Of a stretch of DNA of 64,000 nucleotides, positions 1 to 8,887 are shown in pieces; within the stretch, counting starts at the first letter, position 1; each line of letters starts with the position of its first letter. This DNA is from Arenimonas caeni (GTDB taxonomy: Bacteria > Pseudomonadota > Gammaproteobacteria > Xanthomonadales > Xanthomonadaceae). The position numbers and the translations under genes were made by a program. Below the pieces are notes generated by a model that saw nothing but the letters and a program-made list of their open reading frames with translations, was not told the DNA's origin and did not search any database. The stretch is from positions 1-64,000 of the forward strand of contig NZ_KZ679094.1 in NCBI RefSeq assembly GCF_003024235.1. Reading direction: 5' to 3'.

Positions 1-347
1 CACAGCCGGGCCACGCTCTCGGCCAGCCGGCGGGTCACCCGCGCGTGGGGATCGAGCCAGTCCAGCTGCTCCAGCCGTGGCCCGCAACGTGGGCAGGCCA
101 AGCGCAGACGTGGCACCACCAGTTCCACCGCGTGCTCGAACAGCGGCAGGTCCCGGATCCGGCGTACGGTCTGTTCGTGGATGGCCGACACCGGCTGGTC
201 ACAGCCCGAACAAAGGCGTTCTGCCGACTCTTCAGGCATCAGCTCCAGCACGGCCCAGGACTGGCCGCCCCGATCCTCCTGACGCCAGTCCCAAACGCGA
301 TACCCCACCCAACCGCCCAGCTGGGCAATACAATCCTCGCCGGCCAC
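1..347 (-). CDS. ISL3-family transposase, N-terminal part (partial)
   Basis: On the minus strand an open frame starts with GTG at 347 and runs off the left edge, giving about 115 residues. It contains the N-terminal zinc-ribbon region of ISL3 transposases: a CSGC pair (RLCSGCDQPVSAIHEQ), the segment VRRIRDLPLFEH, and a second CPRCG pair followed by LDWLDPHARVTRRLAE. This domain precedes the DDE catalytic domain, which lies outside the window. An in-frame TAG at 371-369 leaves GTG 347 as the only reasonable start, with a G-rich Shine-Dalgarno-like stretch just upstream. The start codon sits inside a long inverted repeat (345-401). Confidence 0.8.
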   Translation of the reverse strand, partial: MAGEDCIAQLGGWVGYRVWDWRQEDRGGQSWAVLELMPEESAERLCSGCDQPVSAIHEQTVRRIRDLPLFEHAVELVVPRLRLACPRCGPRLEQLDWLDPHARVTRRLAESVARL

Positions 348-401
348 GGCCGACCCCCGGTTTGTTGTCTAGACAACTACAAACTAACCGGGTCGGCCGT
401 G
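345..401. repeat. Inverted repeat (hairpin) over the transposase start codon
   Basis: CACGGCCGACCC at 345-356 is the exact reverse complement of GGGTCGGCCGTG at 390-401. Between the arms, GGTT (359-362) can pair with AACC (386-389), and the centre holds a perfect 14-bp palindrome, GTTGTCTAGACAAC (364-377). In an RNA reading into the transposase the hairpin would bury the GTG start codon (347-345) and its ribosome-binding region. By analogy with other IS elements this could block transposase translation from read-through transcripts; that role is inference. Confidence 0.7.
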
Positions 402-430
402 CGCCACTCCCCGCACTTGGGAGAAGAACC

Positions 431-438
431 TTTTATTT
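431..438. other. Candidate 8-bp target-site duplication of the IS
   Basis: The bases ttttattt directly follow the GGTTCTT-type tip of the ISL3 element. The family usually makes 8-bp duplications at A/T-rich targets. The matching copy would be at the far end of the element, outside the window, so this is unconfirmed. Confidence 0.45.
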
Positions 439-464
439 GCGGGCCCGGGACGGCCCCGATCTGA

Positions 465-470
465 GATAAT
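465..470 (+). promoter_or_regulatory. Possible -10 element of the metG promoter
   Basis: GATAAT matches TATAAT at five of six positions and lies 28 bp before the metG start. No convincing -35 is seen at the usual spacing. The IS end at 430 lies just beyond where a -35 would be. Confidence 0.4.
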
Positions 471-498
471 TCCCCGTCCCCCACCCGATGCCATCGCC

Positions 499-2592
499 AT
501 GCCCCGCCCCGCGCTAGTCACCACCGCCCTGCCCTACGCCAACGGCCCGCTGCACCTGGGCCACCTGGTGGGCTACATCCAGGCCGACATCTGGGTGCGC
601 GCGCGGCGGATGGCCGGCGGCGAAGTCCATTTCGTCTGCGCCGACGACGCCCACGGCACGCCGATCATGCTGGCGGCCGAGAAGGCGGGCCTGGCGCCGG
701 AAGCGTTCATCCGCGGCATCCAGGCCGGCCACGAGGCCGATTTCGCCGCCTTCCGCGTCGATTTCGACCACTACCACTCCACGCATTCGGACGAGAACCG
801 CGAGCTCGCCAGCCTCATCTACACCCGCCTGCGCGACGGCAGCCACGGGCCGAAGGCGATCGCCGTGCGCTCGATCCAGCAGCTCTACGATCCCGAGCGC
901 CGCATGTTCCTGCCCGACCGCTACATCAAGGGCGAATGCCCCAACTGCGGCGCGGCGGACCAGTACGGCGACAACTGCGAGGCCTGTGGCAAGGCCTACG
1001 CGCCGACCGACTTGAAGAACCCGCGCTCGGTGGTTTCCGGCGCCACGCCGGAGCTGCGCGACTCGGAGCATTACTTCTTCGAATTGGGCAAGTTCGAGGC
1101 CTTCCTGCGCGAATGGATGCAGGGCGAGGTGGCGCACCCGGCGGTGAAGGCCAAGCTGGCCGAGTGGCTCGAGGGCGGCCTGCGCGACTGGGACATCAGC
1201 CGCGACGCACCCTACTTCGGCTTCCCCATCCCCGACGCGCCGGGCAAGTTCTTCTACGTCTGGCTCGACGCCCCGATCGGCTACCTGGCCTCGTTCAAGG
1301 CCCTGTGCGCCAAGTCCGGCACCGACTTCGGCGCCTACACCGAGCAGGCACGCAACCCGCGCGGCGCCGAACCCACGGAAATGCACCACTTCCTGGGCAA
1401 GGACATCATCAATTTCCACGGCCTGTTCTGGCCCGCCATGCTGCATGGCGCCGGCCTGCGCGCGCCCACCGCGCTGCACGTCAACGGCTACCTGACGGTG
1501 AACGGCGCGAAGATGAGCAAGTCGCGCGGCACCTTCGTGATGGCGCGCACCTTCCTCGAGTCGGGCCTGGACCCGGAGGCGCTGCGCTACTACTTCGCCG
1601 TCAAGACCGGCGCCGGCGTCGTCGACCTCGACCTCAACCTCGAGGACTTCGTGGCGCGCGTGAACTCCGACCTGGTCGGCAAGTTCGTCAACATCGCCAG
1701 CCGCTGCGCCGGCTTCATCTCCAAGCGTTTCGACGGCCGCCTGGCCGACGCGCTGCCCGAGCCGGCGATGTACGAGCGCTTCGTCGCCGGCCTGCGCGAG
1801 GTGGCCGCCAGCTACGCCCGCGACGAATACGGCCAGGCCATGCGCCAGGTGATGGCGCTGGCCGACGAGGCCAACCGCTACATCGACGAGCGCAAGCCCT
1901 GGGTGATCGCCAAGCAGGAAGGCGCCGACGCCGAGCTGCAGGCCGTGTGCAGCCAGGGCCTGAACCTGTTCCGCGTGCTCGCCGCCGCGCTGCGGCCGGT
2001 GCTGCCGGGCACCGTGGCCCGCGCCGAGGGCTTCCTGCGCGCGCCGGTGGCGCGCTGGGAAGACGCCGCCGCGCCCCTGCTCGGCCACGCCATCGCCCCC
2101 TTCGAGCCCCTGATGACCCGCATCGACCCCAAACAGATCCAGGCCATGACCGACGCCAGCAAGGAAGACCTCAGGCCCGCCGAAGCCGCCGCCCCGAAGG
2201 CCGCGCCGGCGAAACCGGCGGAGAAGCCGGCCGCCCCCGCGCCCGCCGCCCAGCCGGGTGGTTTCATCGGCATCGACGACTTCGCCAAACTCGACCTGCG
2301 CATCGGCAAGGTGCTTGAGTGCGGCTTCGTCGAAGGCTCCGACAAGCTGCTGCGCTTCCTGCTCGACGCCGGCGAGCTCGGCCAGCGGCAGATCTTCAGC
2401 GGCATCCGCGCCAGCTACGGCGAGCCGGAGAAGCTCGTGGGCCGCAGCGTGGTGTTCATCGCCAACCTCGCGCCGCGCAAGATGCGCTTCGGCCTGAGCG
2501 AAGGCATGATCCTCTCGGCCGGCTTCGACGGCGGCGCGCTCGCCCTGCTGGGCGCCGACGACGGCGCCGCGCCGGGCATGCCCGTGCGCTGA
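499..2592 (+). CDS. metG: Methionyl-tRNA synthetase
   Basis: Cytoplasmic class I aminoacyl-tRNA synthetase that charges tRNA-Met with methionine. At 697 residues it is the long form. The HIGH signature is HLGH at 19-22, the zinc knuckle has cysteines at 147, 150, 160 and 163, and the KMSKS loop is at 338-342. After an Ala/Pro/Lys-rich linker at about 555-585, the last 110 residues form the C-terminal tRNA-binding OB fold ([11 protein letters not shown], then [15 protein letters not shown]), which also serves dimerisation. The start is the ATG that keeps the [16 protein letters not shown] motif near the N-terminus. rnfA follows 10 bp downstream. Confidence 0.97.
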   Translation: MPRPALVTTALPYANGPLHLGHLVGYIQADIWVRARRMAGGEVHFVCADDAHGTPIMLAAEKAGLAPEAFIRGIQAGHEADFAAFRVDFDHYHSTHSDENRELASLIYTRLRDGSHGPKAIAVRSIQQLYDPERRMFLPDRYIKGECPNCGAADQYGDNCEACGKAYAPTDLKNPRSVVSGATPELRDSEHYFFELGKFEAFLREWMQGEVAHPAVKAKLAEWLEGGLRDWDISRDAPYFGFPIPDAPGKFFYVWLDAPIGYLASFKALCAKSGTDFGAYTEQARNPRGAEPTEMHHFLGKDIINFHGLFWPAMLHGAGLRAPTALHVNGYLTVNGAKMSKSRGTFVMARTFLESGLDPEALRYYFAVKTGAGVVDLDLNLEDFVARVNSDLVGKFVNIASRCAGFISKRFDGRLADALPEPAMYERFVAGLREVAASYARDEYGQAMRQVMALADEANRYIDERKPWVIAKQEGADAELQAVCSQGLNLFRVLAAALRPVLPGTVARAEGFLRAPVARWEDAAAPLLGHAIAPFEPLMTRIDPKQIQAMTDASKEDLRPAEAAAPKAAPAKPAEKPAAPAPAAQPGGFIGIDDFAKLDLRIGKVLECGFVEGSDKLLRFLLDAGELGQRQIFSGIRASYGEPEKLVGRSVVFIANLAPRKMRFGLSEGMILSAGFDGGALALLGADDGAAPGMPVR

Positions 2593-2602
2593 GGAGCCGC
2601 CG

Positions 2603-3184
2603 ATGGACGAACTCGTGCTGCTGCTGGTCGGCGCCGTGTTCGTCAACAACTTCGTGCTGGTGAAGTTCCTGGGGCTGTGCCCCTTCATGGGCGTCTCGCG
2701 CCGGCTCGACGCTGCCTACGGCATGGCCCTGGCCACCGGCTTCGTGCTCACGCTCTCGGCGGCGCTGGCCTGGTGCGTGCACCACTGGCTGCTGCTGCCG
2801 CTGGGCCTGGAGCACCTGCGCACGCTGGGCTTCATCCTGGTCATCGCCGCCGTCGTGCAGTTCACCGAGACAGTGATGAACAGGCAGAGCCCGCGCCTTT
2901 ACCGGGTGCTGGGCCTGTACCTGCCCCTGATCACCACCAACTGCGCGGTACTGGGCGTGGCGCTGCTGAACGTGCAGGCCCGGCGCGGCCTGTTCGAGGC
3001 GGTGCTCTACGGTTTCGGCGCGGCGGTGGGCTTCGGCCTGGTGCTGGTGCTGTTCTCGGCCATGCGCGAGCGCCTGGAGGCCGCCAACGTCCCCGCGGCC
3101 TGGCGCGGCACGCCGATCGCGCTGGTCACGGCCGGGCTGATGTCGCTGGCCTTCATGGGCTTCACCGGCATGGTGGCGGCGTGA
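2603..3184 (+). CDS. rsxA: Electron transport complex subunit RnfA/RsxA
   Basis: Integral inner-membrane subunit of the Rnf/Rsx complex, which couples electron transfer between ferredoxin or flavodoxin and NAD to ion movement, or in E. coli helps reduce SoxR. The 193 residues form about six hydrophobic segments. Family signatures are the N-terminal [21 protein letters not shown] and the [14 protein letters not shown] stretch, whose cysteines hold the iron-sulfur centre described for RnfA/RnfE. It lies 10 bp after metG, and its TGA overlaps the rnfB ATG by one base (TGATG). Genes for the other Rnf subunits are not in the window. Confidence 0.93.
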   Translation: MDELVLLLVGAVFVNNFVLVKFLGLCPFMGVSRRLDAAYGMALATGFVLTLSAALAWCVHHWLLLPLGLEHLRTLGFILVIAAVVQFTETVMNRQSPRLYRVLGLYLPLITTNCAVLGVALLNVQARRGLFEAVLYGFGAAVGFGLVLVLFSAMRERLEAANVPAAWRGTPIALVTAGLMSLAFMGFTGMVAA

Positions 3185-3735
3185 TGCTCGCGGCGGTGCT
3201 GGTGGTGGTGGGCCTGGCCGCGGTCTTCGGCGCGGTGCTGGGTTGGGCGACGGTGCGCTTCCGGGTGCAGGCCGACCCGATGGTCGAACGCATCGACGCG
3301 CTGCTGCCGCAGACCCAGTGCGCGCAATGCGGCTACCTAGGCTGCCGGCCCTACGCCGAGGCGATCGCCCGGGGCGAGGCCGACATCAACCAGTGCCCGC
3401 CCGGCGGCGAGGCCGGCGTGCGCGCGCTGGCGGCGCTGCTGGGGCGCGAGCCCAAGCCGCTCAACCCCGACAACGGTGCCGTCAAGCCGCCGGTGGTGGC
3501 GCTGATCGTCGAGGACGACTGCATCGGCTGCACCAAGTGCATCCAGGCCTGCCCGGTGGACGCGATCATCGGCGCGCCCAAGCGCATGCACACCGTCATC
3601 GCCGGGCTGTGCACCGGCTGCGAGCTGTGCCTGCCGCCCTGCCCCGTCGACTGCATCGTGCTGGTGCCGCCGGCGCCGCGTCCGGCCGAATACCGCTGGC
3701 CGCGGCCCGCGGTTCAGAGCCGCTCGACGGTGTAA
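3184..3735 (+). CDS. rsxB: Electron transport complex iron-sulfur subunit RnfB/RsxB
   Basis: A 183-residue iron-sulfur protein anchored by one N-terminal membrane helix (residues 1-25). After the helix comes the 4Fe domain ([17 protein letters not shown], with a further Cys in NQCPPGG), then two ferredoxin-type clusters ([12 protein letters not shown] and [12 protein letters not shown]). These would relay electrons within the Rnf/Rsx complex. The length matches classical RnfB of about 190 residues. The start at 3184 is set by the TGATG overlap with rnfA. Its 3' end overlaps the convergent GumN gene by 22 bp, so the operon stops here: rnfC, D, G and E do not follow. Confidence 0.93.
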   Translation: MLAAVLVVVGLAAVFGAVLGWATVRFRVQADPMVERIDALLPQTQCAQCGYLGCRPYAEAIARGEADINQCPPGGEAGVRALAALLGREPKPLNPDNGAVKPPVVALIVEDDCIGCTKCIQACPVDAIIGAPKRMHTVIAGLCTGCELCLPPCPVDCIVLVPPAPRPAEYRWPRPAVQSRSTV

Positions 3736-4601
3736 CCCTCGGCGCGCAGCAGCTCGACCACGCCTTCGTCGCCCAGCAGGTGCAGGGCGCCCACGACCAC
3801 CAGCGCGTCCTCGTCGTGGCCGCCCTCGTCGAGCAGCCCCTTCAGGCGATGCAGCCAGGCACGGTTGCGCTGCACGTTCACCCGCTCGTACAGCGCCGGG
3901 TACTGCTCACGCATCCGCGCGGCGGTGCCGGCGTACAGGCCGGCGCCATCGCCGGCGCGCCAGAGCGCGTGCAGTTCGCGGACGTTGCGCTCGAGTTCCT
4001 CGGGCGACTGCAGGGCTTCTTCCAGCGCCTGCACCTGCTGCGCCTCGTCCATGCCGTCGAACAGCTCGATCTGCTGCGCGCCGGTCTCCAGCCCCTCGGC
4101 CGGCTTGCCGGCCTCGGTGGCGCGGCGGCCGAAATGCCGGTCCAGGCCCAGGGTCGGGTCCAGGCCCTGCTGCCGCATCTCGGTCAGCGACACCAGCAGG
4201 CTCACGTACCAGGCCTCGAAGTCCTGCAGGCGCGCGACGTCGATGCCGCGGCGGCCACCCCAGGCCTCGAGGCTGGCCCAGGTGGCCGGCGGCAGGGTGT
4301 CCTGCAGCCGGCGCCCGTCGGCCCGGGTGGCGGCCTGGAGCATCAGCTGCCCCACCGCGGTGCCGGCCATGTCTTCGGGCGAGAGTTCGAACACCACCCG
4401 CTCGGCATCCTCGAAGGCCAGGTCGGTGCGCGGGTCGAGCGGATAGTCGGCCGGCCGCAGCAGGTGGAAGGAACCGAGCAGGTAGAGGCTGTTGTCGGCG
4501 TCGCTGACTTTCCACAGCAGCGGCTGCGGCGCTTCGGCGCGAGCACAGCCGGCGGCCAGCAGGGCCAGCAGCAGGCCGCCGGCCAGGGTCTTGATGCTCA
4601 T
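3714..4601 (-). CDS. TraB/GumN family protein, predicted lipoprotein or secreted
   Basis: A 295-residue protein of the TraB/GumN (PF01963-type) family, thought to be metal-dependent peptidase-like; the substrate is unknown. The family hallmarks are the two GxxH motifs, GSFHLL near residue 40 and GALHLLG near the C-terminus, with the usual long helical middle. Residues 1-19 form a signal peptide ending in LLAAGC, so a lipid anchor at Cys19 is likely although Ala at -3 is not ideal. The chosen ATG (4601) places this signal at the N-terminus; an upstream extension would be Arg-rich and runs into the preceding gene. It is 7 bp after the DUF1684 gene and last in the mutL operon. Confidence 0.82.
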   Translation of the reverse strand: MSIKTLAGGLLLALLAAGCARAEAPQPLLWKVSDADNSLYLLGSFHLLRPADYPLDPRTDLAFEDAERVVFELSPEDMAGTAVGQLMLQAATRADGRRLQDTLPPATWASLEAWGGRRGIDVARLQDFEAWYVSLLVSLTEMRQQGLDPTLGLDRHFGRRATEAGKPAEGLETGAQQIELFDGMDEAQQVQALEEALQSPEELERNVRELHALWRAGDGAGLYAGTAARMREQYPALYERVNVQRNRAWLHRLKGLLDEGGHDEDALVVVGALHLLGDEGVVELLRAEGYTVERL

Positions 4602-4608
4602 TCGGGGT

Positions 4609-5553
4609 TCACTCCGGGAACGGCAGCGGCTTCTTCTCGCCCGCCTCGACCCGCAGGTCCAGCCGGTTTTCCGGCGGCGGCATCGGGCAGGTCGAGTACG
4701 GCGTGAAGGCGCAGGGTGGGTTGTAGGCACGGTTGAAGTCGAGCACCGTCAGCCCGTCGGGGCCCGCCGGCGCGGCGTAGAGCATGCGCGAGGCCGCGTA
4801 GGTTTCGTGGCCGCTGGTGCGGTCGGCGAACACGAAGAACAGCTGGCCGTCGCCCTCGTCCAGCGCCTCGAGACTGTAGGTGACCCCGTCCTTGTCGAAC
4901 AGCACGCGGCCCGGGTTGGGCATCGGTTCGATCATGCCCAGCATGTTGACGATCTCCATCGTCTTGCCGGGCGGATGCGGCTCGAAGCGCGCCTGGAAGC
5001 GGAAGTCCGGGTTGATCTCGAAGTAGTCGATGCCCGGGAAGCTGGTGCGGGTGCGGGCCATGGCGTTGCGCACGCGCAGCGCGTGGCGGCCGGAGCGTTC
5101 GATCAGGATGAAGCTGGCGTCGCCGCGGTTGAAAGCGACCACGGTCGGCTTGCCCTGCGAGTCCGGCACCAGCACGACCTCGCCCTCCGCCGGCTCGCCG
5201 TCCACCAGCACCTCGGCGCCCTCGGCGATGCGCAGGCGCGCGCTGCCGTCCTTGCCGAGCGTGAGCATGCCGACCTGGTCGGGACCGAGCGACAGGCGCG
5301 TGCCGTTCTCCCTGGCCGAACCGATGAAGGTGGTGCCCGGGTTGATCCAGTGCAGGCCCACCAGCGACAGCCAGCCGTCCGGACGCAGCAGGCGCTCCTG
5401 GCGGGCCGCGCGCCAGTCGCGGATCTCGCGCTCATGGGCCTGGCGCGCCTCGCGTTCGGCGCGGGCCGCGTCCCCGGCGTCCGCGGGCGGCTCGCCGCCA
5501 CAGGCGCTGATCATCATGGCCAGGGCCAGGCCCGGGATAAGCGGTGCTCGCAT
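4609..5553 (-). CDS. DUF1684 family lipoprotein
   Basis: A 314-residue DUF1684 protein of unknown function. It starts with a lipoprotein signal ending in the lipobox ISAC (Cys18). The body carries the family's marks: GWLSLVGLHWINPG near residue 65 and the C-terminal RAYNPPCAFTPYSTCPMPPPEN block, followed by LDLRVEAGEK. The ATG overlaps the mutL stop (TGATG at 5555-5551), so it is translationally coupled to mutL, and it precedes the TraB/GumN gene by 7 bp. Its location as an envelope lipoprotein is inferred; nothing suggests a role in mismatch repair. Confidence 0.85.
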   Translation of the reverse strand: MRAPLIPGLALAMMISACGGEPPADAGDAARAEREARQAHEREIRDWRAARQERLLRPDGWLSLVGLHWINPGTTFIGSARENGTRLSLGPDQVGMLTLGKDGSARLRIAEGAEVLVDGEPAEGEVVLVPDSQGKPTVVAFNRGDASFILIERSGRHALRVRNAMARTRTSFPGIDYFEINPDFRFQARFEPHPPGKTMEIVNMLGMIEPMPNPGRVLFDKDGVTYSLEALDEGDGQLFFVFADRTSGHETYAASRMLYAAPAGPDGLTVLDFNRAYNPPCAFTPYSTCPMPPPENRLDLRVEAGEKKPLPFPE

Positions 5554-7379
5554 CAGCGTCCCCTCAGGAAAAGTCGGTCGAGTTCGGCCATGCCCAGCTG
5601 CACCCAGGTCGGCCGGCCATGGTTGCACTGGCCGCTGCGCTCGGTCGCCTCCATGTCGCGCAGCAGCGCGTTCATTTCCGGCACGGTGAGCCGGCGATTG
5701 GCGCGCACCGAGGTGTGGCAGGCCAGGGTCGAGAGCAGTTCGTTGCGGGCCTGCTCGAGGCGGCGGCTGCTGCCGTGCTCGCGCAGGTCGGCGATGACGT
5801 CCAGCGCCAGCGCGCGCGGGTCCAGGTCGGCCAGCAGCGTGGGCACCGCGCGGATGCTCAGGGCCTGCGGCCCGGCGCGGCGGATCTCGAAACCGTATTC
5901 GGCCAGGGCCTCGGCGTGCTGCTCGGCGGCATCGGCCTCGCGCTCGCTCACCGCCAGCGACACCGGCACCAGCAGCGGCTGGCTGCGGATGCCCTCGCCG
6001 TCGAGCGCGGCCTTGAGCCGCTCGTAGGTGATGCGCTCGTGCGCCGCATGCATGTCCACCAGCACCAGGCCCTGGGCGTTCTGCGCCAGCACGTACACGC
6101 CGTGCAATTGCGCCAGCGCGTAGCCCAGCGGCGGCGGCGCGTCGTCGCCCGCCGCGCCGGCTTCGTTGGCCGCCTCGCCGCTCGCGCCCGGCGCCAGCGG
6201 CGGGGCCGCCGCGGCCGATGCCTGGTAGAGCGAGGCATAGGCGGCCATGGCTTCGCGCACCGGCAGGCCCAGCCCGGACTGCTGCGGCACCCAGCCCGGG
6301 CGGGCGCCCTGCACACCGCCGGCGACACCCGCCGATGCCAGGCCCGGCGCCTCCTGGCCGGGGCTGGCGCCGAGCTGGCCGGCGCGCGTCGAAGCCAGGG
6401 CCTCGTGCAGGGTGCGGTAGATGAACTCGTGCACCAGCCGCTGCTCGCGGAAGCGCACCTCGTGCTTGGCCGGGTGCACGTTCACGTCGACCAGGCGCGG
6501 GTCGCACTCGAGGAAAAGCACGAAGGCCGGATGCCGGCCGTGGAAAAGCACGTCGGCATAGGCCTGGCGCACGGCGTGGGCGACGGTGCGGTCGCGCACC
6601 GCGCGGCCGTTGACGTAGAAATACTGCTGGTCGGCGCTCGAACGCGCGGCCGTGGGCAGGCCCACCCAGCCGCGCAGGCCCAGGCCGGCGGCGGCGTGGC
6701 TCACCTCCAGGCACTGGCGGGTGAAATCCTCGCCCAGGGCCTCGGCGACGCGGCGCAGTTGCTCCTCGCCCTGCCGCAGCGGCTTGTAGTGACGCCCCAG
6801 GCGGCCGTTGTGGCTGATGCGCAGCTCCACGCCCGGGCGCGCCAGCGCCAGCGAGCGCAGCCACTCTTCGATGTGGCCGAGCTCGGTGCGCTCGGCGCGC
6901 AGGAACTTGCGCCGCGCCGGCACGTTGAAGAACAGGTCGCGCACCTCGACCGTGGTGCCCTCGGGGTGCGGATGCGGCGCCACCTCGCCGACGCGGCCAC
7001 CGTCGACCTCCAGGCGCGCGCCGTGCGGCGCGCCGCGGCTGCGGGCGCTGAGCGCGAAGCGGCTCACCGACGCGATCGAGGGCAGCGCCTCGCCGCGGAA
7101 GCCTAGCGTGCCGACCTGCTCGAGGTCCTCGATGCTTGCGATCTTGCTGGTGGCGTGGCGGGACACCGCCAGCGGCAGTTCATCGGCGGGGATGCCGGTG
7201 CCGTCGTCGCGGATGCGGATCAGGCGCACGCCGCCTTCCTCGAGCTCGATGTCCACGCGGGTGGCGCCCGCGTCGAGGGCGTTCTCCACCAGTTCCTTGA
7301 CCACCGAAGCGGGACGCTCGACCACCTCGCCGGCGGCGATCTGGTTGACGAGGGTGTCGGGAAGCTGGTGGATCGGCAC
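5553..7379 (-). CDS. mutL: DNA mismatch repair protein MutL
   Basis: Matchmaker ATPase linking MutS recognition to strand incision and excision. The N-terminal GHKL ATPase (about 1-330) has [27 protein letters not shown], the DDGTGI loop and [14 protein letters not shown] variable Ala/Gly/Pro linker leads to the C-terminal dimerisation domain. That domain keeps the nuclease-type motifs: [12 protein letters not shown] at 442-453 (the DQHA-x2-E-x4-E motif with Met for Gln), ACH at 553-555, CNHGRP from 585, and FLR at 604-606. E. coli MutL, which relies on MutH, lacks the first. The start is GTG (7379). At 608 residues the length is normal. The gene lies between amiC and the coupled DUF1684 gene. 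Confidence 0.96.
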   Translation of the reverse strand: MPIHQLPDTLVNQIAAGEVVERPASVVKELVENALDAGATRVDIELEEGGVRLIRIRDDGTGIPADELPLAVSRHATSKIASIEDLEQVGTLGFRGEALPSIASVSRFALSARSRGAPHGARLEVDGGRVGEVAPHPHPEGTTVEVRDLFFNVPARRKFLRAERTELGHIEEWLRSLALARPGVELRISHNGRLGRHYKPLRQGEEQLRRVAEALGEDFTRQCLEVSHAAAGLGLRGWVGLPTAARSSADQQYFYVNGRAVRDRTVAHAVRQAYADVLFHGRHPAFVLFLECDPRLVDVNVHPAKHEVRFREQRLVHEFIYRTLHEALASTRAGQLGASPGQEAPGLASAGVAGGVQGARPGWVPQQSGLGLPVREAMAAYASLYQASAAAAPPLAPGASGEAANEAGAAGDDAPPPLGYALAQLHGVYVLAQNAQGLVLVDMHAAHERITYERLKAALDGEGIRSQPLLVPVSLAVSEREADAAEQHAEALAEYGFEIRRAGPQALSIRAVPTLLADLDPRALALDVIADLREHGSSRRLEQARNELLSTLACHTSVRANRRLTVPEMNALLRDMEATERSGQCNHGRPTWVQLGMAELDRLFLRGR

Positions 7380-7430
7380 GTGGCGCTGGCTCGGGCGAAA
7401 ACAGCCCCGATGATAGCAGCGCGGCGCGGC

Positions 7431-8777
7431 TTACTCGGGCAGGCTGGCCATGGCGCCGCCGGCCAGCGGGATGGTCAGGCGCTCGCCCACCTTCACGGTG
7501 TCGCCCTTGAGCCCGTTGGCGGCGCGGATGGAGTTCATCGGCACGCCGTGGCGCTGGGCGATCAGGCTCAGCGTTTCGCCGCGGCTGACCACGTGCTGGC
7601 GACTGCCGCCGAAGGTGCCCTGGCGGGCCGCGTACCAGGTGCCGGGCGGCGCCTGCACGGAGAAGTAGTTGCGCACGCCCTGCACGATCGCGCCGGCCAT
7701 GCGCTTGCGGTAGGCCGGGTCGCTGAGGCGGGTTTCCTCGCCGGGGTTGGTGATGAAGCCGGTCTCGACCAGCATCGAGGGCACGTCCGGCGAACGCAGC
7801 ACCACGAAGTTGGCGCGCTCGATCTGGTGCTTGTGGGTCTTGCCCATGCCCTTGAGCGCGGACAGCACTTCGCCGGCGACGTCGTCGGAAACGCGCATGG
7901 TGGCGTTCTGGGAAAGGTCGAGCAGCACCGCCGCCAGGTTCTTGTCGCGCGCGTCGAGCTCGACGCCGCCGACCAGGTCGGCGGCGTTTTCCTGGTCGGC
8001 CAGCCAGCGCGCGGCCTCGGACGAGGCGCCGCGCAGGCTCAGCACGTACACCGAGGCGCCGCTGGCGGCCTTGTTGTGCGCGGCGTCGGCATGGATGGAG
8101 ATGAACAGGTCGGCCTGCGCCTCGCGCGCACGCTGGTAGCGCTCGTGCAGCGGGATGAAGACGTCGCGGTCGCGCACCAGGAAGGCCTGCATGCCCGGGT
8201 CGGCGTCGATCTGCGCGGCCAGTTCGCGCGCCATCGCCAGGGTGATGTCCTTTTCGTACTTGCGGGTCGGGCCGATCGCACCCGGGTCCTTGCCGCCGTG
8301 GCCGGCATCGATGGCGACGATGAGCTTGCGCTCGCCGCTGCCGATCACGTCCTCGATGGTGCGCGCGGGCGCGGGCTTGCCGGCGACCGCCTGGCCGCCG
8401 AGCAGCTCGACCACCAGTCGCGCCGAATCACCTTCGCGCTCGACGCGGCTGCGCGGCTGCACGGCCTGGCCCAGGTCGAGCACGACGCGCAGGTCGCCCT
8501 CGGCCGGCTTGCCGGTGCGCACGCCGGAGACCACGCCGTTGGGCGAAGGCGCGCGGAAACCGCCGGCCAGCGAACTGCCGGACAGGTCGAGCACCAGGCG
8601 GTGCGGGTTGGCGAGGGTGAAAACCTTGTAGTCCGCCGGCTTGCTCAGGTCGAGCACGGCATGGGTGGCGCCATCTTCGGCCGCGACCAGGGTGACCCCG
8701 CGCAGCTCGGCGGCATGGGCCCAAGACAGGCCCAGGAGCAGGGACAGACCCATGGCGATGGCGACAATCCGGCGCAT
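7431..8777 (-). CDS. amiC: N-acetylmuramoyl-L-alanine amidase with AMIN and LysM domains
   Basis: Periplasmic zinc amidase that cuts the amide bond between N-acetylmuramic acid and the stem peptide during daughter-cell separation. Of 448 residues, 1-23 are a signal peptide (ending AHA), about 25-120 an AMIN domain for peptidoglycan or septal targeting, about 165-385 the Amidase_3 catalytic domain (IDAGHGGKDPGA, SIHADAAHN, VETGFITN supplying the zinc and catalytic residues), and 400-440 a LysM repeat (HVVSRGETLSLIAQRHG). The LysM is the AmiB-type layout, so amiB is an equally fair name. A promoter with a palindromic spacer lies just upstream; mutL follows after 51 bp. Confidence 0.92.
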   Translation of the reverse strand: MRRIVAIAMGLSLLLGLSWAHAAELRGVTLVAAEDGATHAVLDLSKPADYKVFTLANPHRLVLDLSGSSLAGGFRAPSPNGVVSGVRTGKPAEGDLRVVLDLGQAVQPRSRVEREGDSARLVVELLGGQAVAGKPAPARTIEDVIGSGERKLIVAIDAGHGGKDPGAIGPTRKYEKDITLAMARELAAQIDADPGMQAFLVRDRDVFIPLHERYQRAREAQADLFISIHADAAHNKAASGASVYVLSLRGASSEAARWLADQENAADLVGGVELDARDKNLAAVLLDLSQNATMRVSDDVAGEVLSALKGMGKTHKHQIERANFVVLRSPDVPSMLVETGFITNPGEETRLSDPAYRKRMAGAIVQGVRNYFSVQAPPGTWYAARQGTFGGSRQHVVSRGETLSLIAQRHGVPMNSIRAANGLKGDTVKVGERLTIPLAGGAMASLPE

Positions 8778-8784
8778 ACCACGG

Positions 8785-8813
8785 ATTGAAGCACCGGAAT
8801 TCCGGCAATGCAA
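8785..8813 (-). promoter_or_regulatory. Putative amiC promoter with a palindrome in its spacer
   Basis: On the minus strand TTGCAT (8813-8808) and TTCAAT (8790-8785) are 17 bp apart, resembling -35 and -10 hexamers, and lie 7 bp upstream of the amiC ATG. The spacer contains the perfect 12-bp palindrome CCGGAATTCCGG (8794-8805), a possible operator. A start this close implies a very short leader or a different true promoter. Confidence 0.4.
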
Positions 8814-8887
8814 GGACTTTTTCCTTAGGAATCCGTCACCTGCCGGACCTTTCTAGGATCCGGGTAAGAAGCTGCCCGCAAAAGGCC

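Larger units (their letters stand above)
1..430 (-). mobile_element. ISL3-family insertion sequence, one end, cut by window edge
   Basis: The element is recognised from the transposase N-terminus it carries (1-347, minus strand) and from its terminus. Read inward from 430 on the minus strand, the end begins GGTTCTTCTCCC, which fits the GG(C/T)TCTT tip typical of ISL3-family inverted repeats. The next eight bases (431-438, ttttattt) are A/T-only in a very GC-rich region and have the length of an ISL3 target duplication. The other end lies left of the window, so the full length, the partner repeat and the matching duplication cannot be seen. The transposase is transcribed away from metG. Confidence 0.75.

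Noticed and set aside
77-469. Rightward open frames over the left end (45-464 and 77-469)
   Set aside because: The minus-strand frame encodes a clear ISL3 zinc-ribbon sequence; the rightward frames are Pro/Arg-rich and cross the IS inverted repeat.
514-2688. A long open frame antisense to metG (724 codons), and similar long antisense frames opposite mfd (52322-56338) and across 9376-14397 and 57061-60588
   Set aside because: They are mirror images of real genes in very GC-rich DNA, have low-complexity His/Arg/Gly/Ala/Val-rich translations, and the opposite strand holds clearly recognised proteins.
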